A stretch of 38,351 nucleotides of DNA from an uncultured Mycoplasmatota bacterium (GTDB taxonomy: Bacteria; Bacillota_I; Bacilli_A; RF39; UBA660): the NCBI GenBank assembly GCA_947649365.1, contig CANSRH010000016.1, positions 1 through 38,351 of the forward strand, read 5' to 3'. Shown here in pieces: positions 31,282-38,351 of this stretch. Each line of letters opens with the position of its first letter. The stretch's first letter is position 1. The notes below the pieces were generated by a model. It saw nothing but the letters and a program-made list of their open reading frames with translations, ran no database searches and had not been told where the DNA came from. The position numbers were made by a program, and so were the translations under genes.

Positions 31282-32397
31282 ATGGAAAGCATTGGACTTA
31301 TCTGTGAATACAATCCCTTTCACAACGGACACATTTATCATATAGAAAAAATTAAAAACTTGTTTCCAAATTCTATTTTAATTTTGGTTTTAAACGGTTA
31401 CTTCTTAGAACGAGGAGAAATTAGCATTTTAACCAAAGAAGACAAAACAAAAATTGCTTTAAACCATGGCATTGACTTAGTAATAGAACTTCCTGTACTC
31501 TATGGAACGCAATCTGCAGACACATTTGCAAACACTGCAATAACTCTTTTAGATGCAGTAAATGTTCAAAAAATCGTTTTTGGAAGTGAATTAAACGACA
31601 TACCAAAACTAAAAGAAATTGTTTCCAAAATAGAAGATCCGAACTACCAAACCGAAGTCAAAGAACTCCTAAAAAAAGGAAACAATTATCCCACTGCTCT
31701 AGCAAAAGCAATCAACACCAATATAAACTTCAACGCTCCGAATGACTTACTTGCCATCTCTTACATCAAAGCCATTCAAAAAAACAAGTTCCCCATAGAA
31801 CCTGTTTCCATCAAAAGAACAAATGCTTATCATGATACAACCAGTAAAGAAACCATTATTAGTGCCAAAAACATAAGAAGCAAACTTGAAAAAAAAGAAA
31901 CGATCACCAACTACTTACCAAAAGACAGCCAAGAAGCAATTTATCTCCCCAATGAAGAAAAATGGTTTGAATTATTAAAATTTAAAATATTAACAACACC
32001 TCATTTAGAAACAATTTTAACCCTTGAAGAAGGAATTGAAAATCGCCTAATTAAAGAAATAAAAAAATGCAACAATTACCAAGAATTTATAAAAAAAATA
32101 AAAACCAAACGTTACACCTATAACAAACTAAACCGTATGTGTATTCATATTCTCTTAGGAATCACAAAAGAACAAAATCAAAAAAGCAATCTCTCTTATT
32201 GCAAGATACTTGGTTTTAACAAAAAAGGACAACACTACTTAAAAGAACAAAAAGAAAACATAAAAATTAGAACGTCTGTAGATAAAAACTCACTACAATA
32301 CAAAACAGAATTGACTGCATCATTCCTTTATGATTTAATTATGCAAACCAATACTTATTCTTTTGAAATAAAAAATTGCCCAATAAAAAAGCTTTAA
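31282..32397 (+). CDS. tmcAL: tRNA-Met cytidine acetate ligase TmcAL
   Basis: 371 aa. Nucleotidyltransferase start IGLICEYNPFHNGHIYHIE (HxGH), ERGEISILTKEDK and the ELPVLYGTQSAD motif mark TmcAL (YlbM), which makes ac4C34 on elongator tRNA-Met with acetate and ATP. RBS AAAAGGAG. Divergent from yceD-rpmF, a rearranged form of the ylbM-ylbN-rpmF cluster. Confidence 0.93.
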   Translation: MESIGLICEYNPFHNGHIYHIEKIKNLFPNSILILVLNGYFLERGEISILTKEDKTKIALNHGIDLVIELPVLYGTQSADTFANTAITLLDAVNVQKIVFGSELNDIPKLKEIVSKIEDPNYQTEVKELLKKGNNYPTALAKAINTNINFNAPNDLLAISYIKAIQKNKFPIEPVSIKRTNAYHDTTSKETIISAKNIRSKLEKKETITNYLPKDSQEAIYLPNEEKWFELLKFKILTTPHLETILTLEEGIENRLIKEIKKCNNYQEFIKKIKTKRYTYNKLNRMCIHILLGITKEQNQKSNLSYCKILGFNKKGQHYLKEQKENIKIRTSVDKNSLQYKTELTASFLYDLIMQTNTYSFEIKNCPIKKL

Positions 32398-32410
32398 TTT
32401 CAAAAAAGCT
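32384..32410 (-). terminator. Terminator downstream of mutM
   Basis: AGCTTT (32405-32410) with AAAGCT (32390-32395), then T6 on the minus strand; it overlaps the tmcAL 3' end. Confidence 0.5.
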
Positions 32411-32584
32411 TGATCTTATTTTATTCTCTTCCGCTACCATAGCCTCATTTCGTAATATTTCTTGCATAAGACACAAAAAATGAATAAATGCATCCATCAC
32501 TTGAAAATAATAGGTTTTAAACAAAGCTTCATAATTCATGAAAGAACCCGCTCTTTTTAACAAGGCATAGTTGAACACAAAACT

Positions 32585-33403
32585 TTATTTTTGGCAAATC
32601 GCACAAAAATAAGTACTTCGTCCATTTATTTTTTCATTTCTAATGAAAGAACCACAAATTTTACAAGGTTCACCTTCTTGCTTATGAACCATTAACTCTT
32701 GTTGAAATCTTCCCATCACCCCAAGACTTGAAGTATAGCTTTTAATCGTTGTACCACCCAGTTCTATTGCTCTTTTAATAATACGTGCAGCACTCTTTAT
32801 TATTTGTTCTGCCTCTTTTTTAGTAATCTCTTTTCCTTTTTTAAATGGATTTATCTTAGAAGCAAACAAAACTTCATTCGCATAAATATTGCCAAGTCCA
32901 CTGATAATGCTTTGATCAAGCAACAAGGTTTTAATGGCAATGTTTTTATTTTTAAACTTTTCCAACAAATATTCTACTGTCAACTCTTCATCGCCTGGCT
33001 CAAATCCTTGTTTTAAAATAGATGGATGGGTTGCTAATTCTTCTTTTAAAATTAACTCCATTCGCCCAAATTTACGAGTATCATGGTACCTTAAATCCGT
33101 TCCATCTAAAAAAGAAAACACTACATGTTCATGTTTCAAAATCTCTTCCTTAGAATTTTTCAAAAAAAACTTTCCTTCCATTCGTAAATGACTAAGCAAA
33201 AAATGATGTTCCAACTCAAAAATAAGCCATTTTCCTCTTCTTTTAATATCAACGAATTGGTTTCCTTTTAAAAGTGTCGAAAATTCTTCTAAATCAGAAA
33301 GAATCATTTTAGGATACAAGACTTGAACTTCTTTCACTTTTTTATATAAAATTTGTTTTTTTAATGTATTTCGAACAGTTTCTACTTCTGCAATTTCTGG
33401 CAT
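32585..33403 (-). CDS. mutM: Formamidopyrimidine-DNA glycosylase
   Basis: 272 aa from ATG 33403 (MPEIAEVETVRNTLKK), so Pro2/Glu3 of the active site are at the N terminus after Met removal. H2TH region (LLLDQSIISGLGNIYANEVLFASKINP) and C-terminal zinc finger CKICGSFI...CAIC are present. Removes 8-oxoG and FaPy bases. Last gene of the polA operon, the usual polA-mutM link; RBS GGAAGTG. Confidence 0.95.
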   Translation of the reverse strand: MPEIAEVETVRNTLKKQILYKKVKEVQVLYPKMILSDLEEFSTLLKGNQFVDIKRRGKWLIFELEHHFLLSHLRMEGKFFLKNSKEEILKHEHVVFSFLDGTDLRYHDTRKFGRMELILKEELATHPSILKQGFEPGDEELTVEYLLEKFKNKNIAIKTLLLDQSIISGLGNIYANEVLFASKINPFKKGKEITKKEAEQIIKSAARIIKRAIELGGTTIKSYTSSLGVMGRFQQELMVHKQEGEPCKICGSFIRNEKINGRSTYFCAICQK

Positions 33404-33404
33404 A

Positions 33405-33893
33405 TTACACTTCCTTATTCTTTCTTGCCAAATAAAGAGAGATTCCTTCAGCAACTTCATTTATTTCTTTAAAATTTCCAGCAAATGGAATATGAATAAA
33501 CACAACTTTTGTATTACAATGATTATCATAAACATATTTTAACACATGATAATAAGCACAATTACAATAAGAATTTCCCGGATGAACACTAGTTTTATAA
33601 CCAATTTTCTTTTCGTTAAAAATAGAAAATAATTCTTCCAAAGGAAAATTTGTAGAAAACTTTTCATAATTTCCATTTGCTTCTAATTCTACAAAAATCC
33701 TTTTTATTCTAGGTTTTCTACCAAATAGAATAACATAATCATATTTGTTCTTTTGAAATAATTTTCCTACTTCCTTTTGAATCGTAACAAAACGATTTGT
33801 AAACAAAAACATATCGTATTCACCAGTAATTTTAGCAAGTAAAGTTTGTACTACACTTGTTCTTGCTTTGTATCCTGTTAATAATATTTTCAT
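33405..33893 (-). CDS. Short pyroglutamyl-peptidase-I-like (C15) protein
   Basis: 162 aa from ATG 33893 (MKILLTGYKARTSVV), behind GTGGAG. Catalytic Cys is seen in HPGNSYCNCAYY (Cys110) and His in VFIHIPF (His134), as in peptidase C15; a Glu near position 69-71 could complete the triad. About 50 residues shorter than typical Pcp, and the 'GF.PFG' substrate loop at the start is replaced by GYKART, so substrate may differ. Lies between a serine hydrolase gene and mutM in the polA operon. Confidence 0.7.
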   Translation of the reverse strand: MKILLTGYKARTSVVQTLLAKITGEYDMFLFTNRFVTIQKEVGKLFQKNKYDYVILFGRKPRIKRIFVELEANGNYEKFSTNFPLEELFSIFNEKKIGYKTSVHPGNSYCNCAYYHVLKYVYDNHCNTKVVFIHIPFAGNFKEINEVAEGISLYLARKNKEV

Positions 33894-33909
33894 ACAAAAC
33901 TCCACCAGT

Positions 33910-34686
33910 TTACACTATATTTAAATAAGTATGAATAGCTGTAATTCTCTTAGCAGTTTTATTAATAAAACTTTTAGCATTTTTATTTTCTCCTTTTTGA
34001 GTAAGAATAATTAATAAATAAGAAACATTATCCTTTACTATTCCTGCTTCATGATAAGCTATTCCAAAAAATCCATATTTTTTTAAATACTTTTTATTTT
34101 GAATCGACTTGGAAGTAATAATTTCGTAACTTGGATGAACAAACCATTCTTCTATTTCTGGATGTTTTTCTAAAATAGGATTTAATTCTTTCCAATAAAT
34201 CTTTAAATCATTACAATTAACAATTCCAAAATTATCTTTGCCCTCAAAAGTATATTGTGCTCCCAAAGATTTACCAAACATAATTATTTTCTCTTTTCCT
34301 ATCCAATCAACCAACTTCAAATATGCGGTATTATCGCTTTCCATAATAGAATATTTCATAAGTGAAAACAAAGTATATTTTTTAGGAAAATTTTCATTTT
34401 TTAAAATACCTGTTCCTTGTTTTATGTCCTCTGCATATATCTCAATTTTTTGATCCAAATCAATGGCATTCTTATACAAATAAAGAACTACGATTATTTT
34501 TATTACACTTGCCGCATAAAAAGTAACATTAGCATTAAAACTAATAACATGACCATGAGTCAAATCTTCATAGTAATAGGCAACTTTTTCATTACTTTTT
34601 ACATAAGAAATATTTAATTGATTAATAGCTCTTTTAACCTTTTTTGATACTTTTGGAAACTCTATATTAATTTCATTGCTTATCAT
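33910..34686 (-). CDS. Serine beta-lactamase-like hydrolase, cytoplasmic
   Basis: 258 aa. SxxK (S60-V-I-K63) and SDN (117-119) match class A beta-lactamase-type enzymes, but the KTG box appears as H-E-A-G in AYHEAGIV and no ExxLN motif is evident. No signal peptide, so it probably acts inside the cell or is an atypical family member on cell-wall or peptide substrates. Start overlaps the polA stop (ATGA), so it is coupled to polA. Confidence 0.75.
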   Translation of the reverse strand: MISNEINIEFPKVSKKVKRAINQLNISYVKSNEKVAYYYEDLTHGHVISFNANVTFYAASVIKIIVVLYLYKNAIDLDQKIEIYAEDIKQGTGILKNENFPKKYTLFSLMKYSIMESDNTAYLKLVDWIGKEKIIMFGKSLGAQYTFEGKDNFGIVNCNDLKIYWKELNPILEKHPEIEEWFVHPSYEIITSKSIQNKKYLKKYGFFGIAYHEAGIVKDNVSYLLIILTQKGENKNAKSFINKTAKRITAIHTYLNIV

Positions 34687-37271
34687 TTTGTTTCATACCA
34701 ATCCTTACCATAATCGCTACTTACTTTTAAAGGGACAGACAATTCGATAGCATGAATCATCTTATCCGTTACAATTTGCGTAACAACTTCACGCTCGCTT
34801 TCTAACAAATCAATAATCAATTCATCATGTACTTGTATTACCAACTTACTTTTTATATTCTGACGTTCAAATTCTTCGTAAATTTCAATCATAGCCTTTT
34901 TAATAATATCCGCACTAGTCCCTTGAATGGGCGTATTAAGTGCAATTCTCTCTCCTGCTTGACGCACCATAAAATTAGAACTATTCAATTCCTCAATTTC
35001 TCGTTTACGCTGAAATAAAGTCCGAACACATCCCTCTTGATAAGCCTCACAAACAATTTCGTCCATATAGCGTTTCACACCAGGATAAAGTTCGTAATAT
35101 TTCTCAATGAATTGTTTAGCCTCTTTAGAACTAATTTCCAAATTTTCACCCAATCCAAAGCCACTAATACCATACACAATTCCAAAAATAACAGCTTTTG
35201 CAGTTGAACGCATTTTTTTACTCACAGCTATTTCAGGAACGCCATAAATATCAGATGCAACTTTCGTATGAATATCTACATCACTAATAAATGCATCAAT
35301 CAACTCTTGACTTTTTGAAATATGAGCTAAAATACGCAACTCTATCTGCGAATAATCAGCACTCAAAAAACAATCATGTGTAGGTAAAAAAGCTTTACGA
35401 ATCTTCCTTCCTCCTTCATCTCGTACAGGAATATTTTGAATATTAGGCTCTACAGAAGAAAGCCTTCCTGTTCTTGTTAAGGTTTGTTTAAAAATCGTAT
35501 GTACTTTTCCATCTTCATAAATAAAATTTTCAAGTCCTTCAATATAAGTAGAATAAATTTTTGTTAAATTTCGATACTCTAAAATCTTTTCAATGATTGG
35601 ATGACTTCCCAGTAACTTATGCATAACTTTTACATCGGTTTTATATCCTTTCTGCGTTTTCACTCCACCAGGAAGACCTAATTTTAAAAACAAAATTTCT
35701 CCAAGTTGCTTCGTACTAGCAATATTAAACTCCTCTCCTGCCATATTAAATATTTCATGAGATACTCGTTCAATTTTAACTTTCAATTCCTCTCTCATTT
35801 CATCCAAAATACGCTTGTCTACACGAACACCAAACGTCTCCATAGAAACAAGGACTTTCACAAGAGGCATTTCGATAGTTGAAAACAAATCAAACATATC
35901 TTCTCGTTTCAAATCCAAAACATACTTATCTCTTGTCTCAAAAATAAACTTACTCTTCAAAGCAATTTCATAAGGCAAACGTTCTTTATTGATAGTTCCT
36001 TTAAGAATGCTATCCTCATAAAGTTCCACTTGGTACCCTTCTGGACGCATCAAATAAGCAATATCATCTTTAATAGAATAATTGAGTAAATAAGCAGCAA
36101 GCATCAAATCATAATTAGCATTGTTTAACTGATATCCCAAACGTTTCAAAGCAACCATACTTTTCTTCAAATCAAACGTATACAAAATTTTATCTTCTAA
36201 CTTTTCCATACAAGAAACAATCAATTCTGTTTTTACATAACAAGTAGAATTTTTATCTGTAATGGCCATTCCAAGAATCGTACCCGTATGATAATTTAAA
36301 CTATCTAGTTCGATATAGAAAGAAACAATAGTATCCAAGACTAACTCATTGGCATTCTCTATTACTTTCAAATTTTGAATAGTAGTATCCATTTCTTTCT
36401 TCTGAAAATTTTTTAAAAGCGAATAAAATTCCAATTCTTCATAAATAGAACGTAAAGACTCATTTTCTCCTTCTTCCTCTTTTTTGTACTGCAAATCTTC
36501 TAAATCACGAATATCCAAAGGAACTTCATTATAAATAGTAGCAATTTCTTTGCTCACAAAAGCCATCTCTTTACCATCAAGCAACTTTTCTTTCATTTTT
36601 CCCTTAACTTCATCCATATGCTCATAAAGATTTTCTATCGTTTGATAAGTTGAAAGCAACTGCAAAGCTGTTTTTTCTCCAATTCCTTTGACACCTGGAA
36701 TATTATCAGAAGAATCACCTGCCAAAGCTTTTAAATCAATAACATGAATAGGTTGAATCTTAAACTCTGCAAAAAAAGTAATAGGATTATAACGAACATG
36801 ACCTTTTTGTTTTAACAACTTAATATCGACTTGGTCATTAATAAGCTGCAACAAATCTCGGTCACTAGAAACAATCGTCGCTACAAAATCAGGGTCTTCC
36901 ACTACTTTTTTAGAAAGCGTTCCAATAATATCATCTGCTTCATAAGGAGCAAGTTCAAAATACTTAATTCCCATACCCTCCAAAATTTTTCTTGCATAAG
37001 GCATTTGTTGAATTAACTCATTCGGAGTTTCTTTTCTTCCATCTTTATAAAAAGCATATTTCTCTGCTCTAAAATTTTTCCCAATATCAAAAGCGACTGC
37101 CATGTATTCAGGATTTTCTTCTTCAATAATCTTACGCATCATAGAAACAAATCCATACAAAGCATTGGTAGGAAATCCCTTACTATTTCGCATTATTTTC
37201 CCTGAATATGCCGTTGCATAATAACTACGAAACAAAAGATTATTCCCATCCACTAGTATTAATTTTTTCAT
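34683..37271 (-). CDS. polA: DNA polymerase I
   Basis: 862 aa. N-terminal 5' nuclease (VDGNNLLFRSYYA; YEADDIIGTL; GDSSDNIPGVKGIGEKTA), a degenerate 3'-5' exonuclease domain (FYIELDSL in place of FDTETxSL, first Asp lost), and polymerase motifs A (DYSQIELRILAHIS), B (RSTAKAVIFGIVYGISGFG) and C (VIQVHDELI). So proofreading is probably absent, as in other Bacilli. Fills gaps and removes primers. RBS TGGAGG. Confidence 0.98.
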   Translation of the reverse strand: MKKLILVDGNNLLFRSYYATAYSGKIMRNSKGFPTNALYGFVSMMRKIIEEENPEYMAVAFDIGKNFRAEKYAFYKDGRKETPNELIQQMPYARKILEGMGIKYFELAPYEADDIIGTLSKKVVEDPDFVATIVSSDRDLLQLINDQVDIKLLKQKGHVRYNPITFFAEFKIQPIHVIDLKALAGDSSDNIPGVKGIGEKTALQLLSTYQTIENLYEHMDEVKGKMKEKLLDGKEMAFVSKEIATIYNEVPLDIRDLEDLQYKKEEEGENESLRSIYEELEFYSLLKNFQKKEMDTTIQNLKVIENANELVLDTIVSFYIELDSLNYHTGTILGMAITDKNSTCYVKTELIVSCMEKLEDKILYTFDLKKSMVALKRLGYQLNNANYDLMLAAYLLNYSIKDDIAYLMRPEGYQVELYEDSILKGTINKERLPYEIALKSKFIFETRDKYVLDLKREDMFDLFSTIEMPLVKVLVSMETFGVRVDKRILDEMREELKVKIERVSHEIFNMAGEEFNIASTKQLGEILFLKLGLPGGVKTQKGYKTDVKVMHKLLGSHPIIEKILEYRNLTKIYSTYIEGLENFIYEDGKVHTIFKQTLTRTGRLSSVEPNIQNIPVRDEGGRKIRKAFLPTHDCFLSADYSQIELRILAHISKSQELIDAFISDVDIHTKVASDIYGVPEIAVSKKMRSTAKAVIFGIVYGISGFGLGENLEISSKEAKQFIEKYYELYPGVKRYMDEIVCEAYQEGCVRTLFQRKREIEELNSSNFMVRQAGERIALNTPIQGTSADIIKKAMIEIYEEFERQNIKSKLVIQVHDELIIDLLESEREVVTQIVTDKMIHAIELSVPLKVSSDYGKDWYETK

Positions 37272-37292
37272 ACATCCTCCATATATAACTAC

Positions 37293-37301
37293 ATTATAGC
37301 A
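37293..37301 (-). promoter_or_regulatory. Extended -10 promoter of the polA operon
   Basis: TGC-TATAAT (37293-37301); -35 is poor (TTAATG at 17-nt spacing). Confidence 0.5.
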
Positions 37302-37337
37302 TAGAATAATCTATTCATTAAATAATTTGCAAATGGC

Positions 37338-37359
37338 AAAAAAAAAGAGCTTACGCTCT
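37338..37359 (-). terminator. Terminator of rpmG-efp
   Basis: AGAGC-GTAA-GCTCT hairpin (37346-37359) and T8; the efp stop codon is in the hairpin. Confidence 0.85.
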
Positions 37360-37911
37360 ACTTGAATATTTACCATCTTTTGTGGACACAATAATTTTTT
37401 CACCAGTCTCAATAAACAAAGGCACTTTTACTTTTAAACCAGTTTCTAAAGTTGCATCCTTCATCGCATTATTTGCAGTATTTCCTTTCACAGCAGGTTC
37501 TGTTTCAGTAACCTCGAATTCAATCTTTTCTGGTAAAGTAATACCAATAATTTCTCCTTCATAAAAATCAATTAAAATTTCCAAATTTTCTTTCAAAAAT
37601 TTTGTATCGTCTCCTAAAACACTAGAAGCAATTTCAATTTGTTCATAGGTATTTGTATCCATAAACACAAAATTATCTCCGCTTGCATACAAATATTGCA
37701 TTGGTGCTTTTGTAACATGAGCACGATCCACTTTTGTTCCAGAGTTAAAAGATACCTCAGTAATAGAACCTGTCTTTAAATTCTTAAGTTTCATTTTAAC
37801 AAATGCTGCACCCTTACCAGGCTTTACATGAGAAAAGTCTTGAACAACGCAAGGAAAACCCTCTACCATAATCGTCATTCCATTTTTAATATCATTTACA
37901 CTAACGTTCAT
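37351..37911 (-). CDS. efp: Elongation factor P
   Basis: 186 aa, three beta-barrel domains. Modification-site loop HVKPGKGAAF with Lys at about 32; C-terminal signature KVPLFIETGEKIIVSTKDGKY. EF-P relieves ribosome stalling at polyproline. It follows rpmG by 16 bp and shares its promoter. Confidence 0.97.
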   Translation of the reverse strand: MNVSVNDIKNGMTIMVEGFPCVVQDFSHVKPGKGAAFVKMKLKNLKTGSITEVSFNSGTKVDRAHVTKAPMQYLYASGDNFVFMDTNTYEQIEIASSVLGDDTKFLKENLEILIDFYEGEIIGITLPEKIEFEVTETEPAVKGNTANNAMKDATLETGLKVKVPLFIETGEKIIVSTKDGKYSSRA

Positions 37912-37927
37912 GTGTAATCCTCCTTAC

Positions 37928-38101
37928 TTATTTCCCTAATTTTGATTCTTTAAACTTTGTAGTTTTTTTACATTTAGGACAATATTTTTCTAATTCCATT
38001 TTATCAGGTGTATTCTTTTTATTTTTGATACTAGGTCTTCTTGAGTATCCACATTCTGTACACTTAAGACCAAAAAATACACGATTTAGATTTTTTGCCA
38101 T
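37928..38101 (-). CDS. rpmG: 50S ribosomal protein L33
   Basis: 57 aa, MAKNLNRVFFGLKCTECGYS, zinc pairs CTEC and CPKC, ending KESKLGK. RBS GGGAGG. Confidence 0.93.
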   Translation of the reverse strand: MAKNLNRVFFGLKCTECGYSRRPSIKNKKNTPDKMELEKYCPKCKKTTKFKESKLGK

Positions 38102-38127
38102 GTAAGATACCTCCCTTTCTTCTTAGT

Positions 38128-38156
38128 ATTATATAGTATATTCTTTTATTTTGCAA
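38128..38156 (-). promoter_or_regulatory. Promoter of rpmG-efp
   Basis: TTGCAA (38151-38156), 17-nt spacer, TATAAT (38128-38133). Confidence 0.75.
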
Positions 38157-38159
38157 ACT

Positions 38160-38339
38160 TTAATAAACAAAGGAAATAGAAAACACAAACCCCAATAACA
38201 AAGTTGCTAAAAAGATAACACCCAAAATCATCTTTGATTTATTATCAAATACTCTAATAAGCAAATAAGAAAATCCAATAAACAAAATAGCAAGCCATCC
38301 CCCTACTTTAACAGTTTTAAATAGAAATATGAATCTAGG
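38160..38339 (-). CDS. Short two-TM membrane ORF at the window edge, start unclear
   Basis: An open minus frame of 59 codons (after an in-frame TAG at 38340-38342) encodes two hydrophobic segments (GGWLAILFIGFSYLLIRVF and ILGVIFLATLLLGFVF) joined by DNKSK, ending in TAA. No ATG in frame; a TTG near the start follows GGGGGA at a long distance. It may be the end of a longer gene broken by a stop or frameshift near the edge. Confidence 0.4.
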   Translation of the reverse strand, partial: PRFIFLFKTVKVGGWLAILFIGFSYLLIRVFDNKSKMILGVIFLATLLLGFVFSISFVY

Positions 38340-38351
38340 CTAGGTAAAATC

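Noticed and set aside
32339-32578. 79-aa minus ORF between mutM and tmcAL
   Set aside because: Its end is antisense to tmcAL and lies beyond a terminator hairpin; ribosome site is poor. A shorter version from 32540 cannot be excluded.
1-38351. Mollicute code 4 (TGA = Trp)
   Set aside because: Trp is TGG throughout and TGA ends many genes (recO-neighbour ORF, polA, divIVA).
1-38351. CRISPR arrays, rRNA genes or replication origin
   Set aside because: No regularly spaced repeats, rRNA segments or DnaA-box clusters seen.

Overview
The window is AT-rich, standard-code DNA from a low-GC Bacilli-type Firmicute. Gene order follows the Bacillus pattern in several blocks: rpsU-yqeY-yqfC-yqfD-ybeY-dgkA-era-small ORF-recO-glyS, ylbM/ylbN-rpmF, polA-mutM and rpmG-efp. 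YqfC, YqfD, a SpoIIIAH-like protein, a near-canonical GerE and a two-domain GerM indicate an endospore former. TGG encodes Trp and TGA acts as stop, so this is not a code-4 mollicute. Small size and gut-type gene families suggest an uncultured lineage near Erysipelotrichia/RF39-like Bacilli, but the sequence alone does not fix the taxon.

Layout. 1-219 (-): 5' end of a membrane-anchored surface-type gene with a G10 tract that puts it out of frame (probable phase-variable locus). 303-4531 (-): divIVA, sepF, an unknown gene, glyS under a T-box, and an unknown small gene. 4705-5454 (-): Fic protein. 5565-10979 (-): rpsU, yqeY, then the yqfC-yqfD-vanZ-ybeY-dgkA-era-small ORF-recO run. 11115-12189: remnant of an IS3-type element fused to a decayed surface-protein fragment. 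12367-14364 (-): unknown 665-aa membrane protein. 14442-21861 (-): dnaE and polC side by side. 22004-24685 (+): unknown gene and helD. 24718-26414: macro-domain-like gene, frameshifted rpmB, CmpB-type membrane protein. 26527-28370 (+): sporulation cluster spoIIIAH-like, gerE, gerM, followed by tRNA-Arg. 28588-28858: candidate type I toxin-antitoxin locus. 28989-29528 (-): PBECR-like nuclease gene behind a structured, riboswitch-like leader. 29741-30442 (+): secreted protein. 30484-32397: rpmF-yceD divergent from tmcAL. 32585-37271 (-): polA, serine hydrolase, pcp-like, mutM. 37351-38101 (-): rpmG-efp. 38160-38339: short membrane ORF at the edge.

Most of the window is housekeeping: replication (PolC, DnaE, PolA), repair (RecO, MutM), ribosome assembly and translation (Era, YbeY, S21, L28, L32, L33, EF-P, GlyRS, TmcAL), division (DivIVA, SepF) and sporulation. 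The points of greatest interest lie between these genes: the G10 switch, the leader RNA of the nuclease gene, and the small hydrophobic peptide locus with paired hairpins. All functional calls are from reading motifs by eye; no database search or folding program was run.
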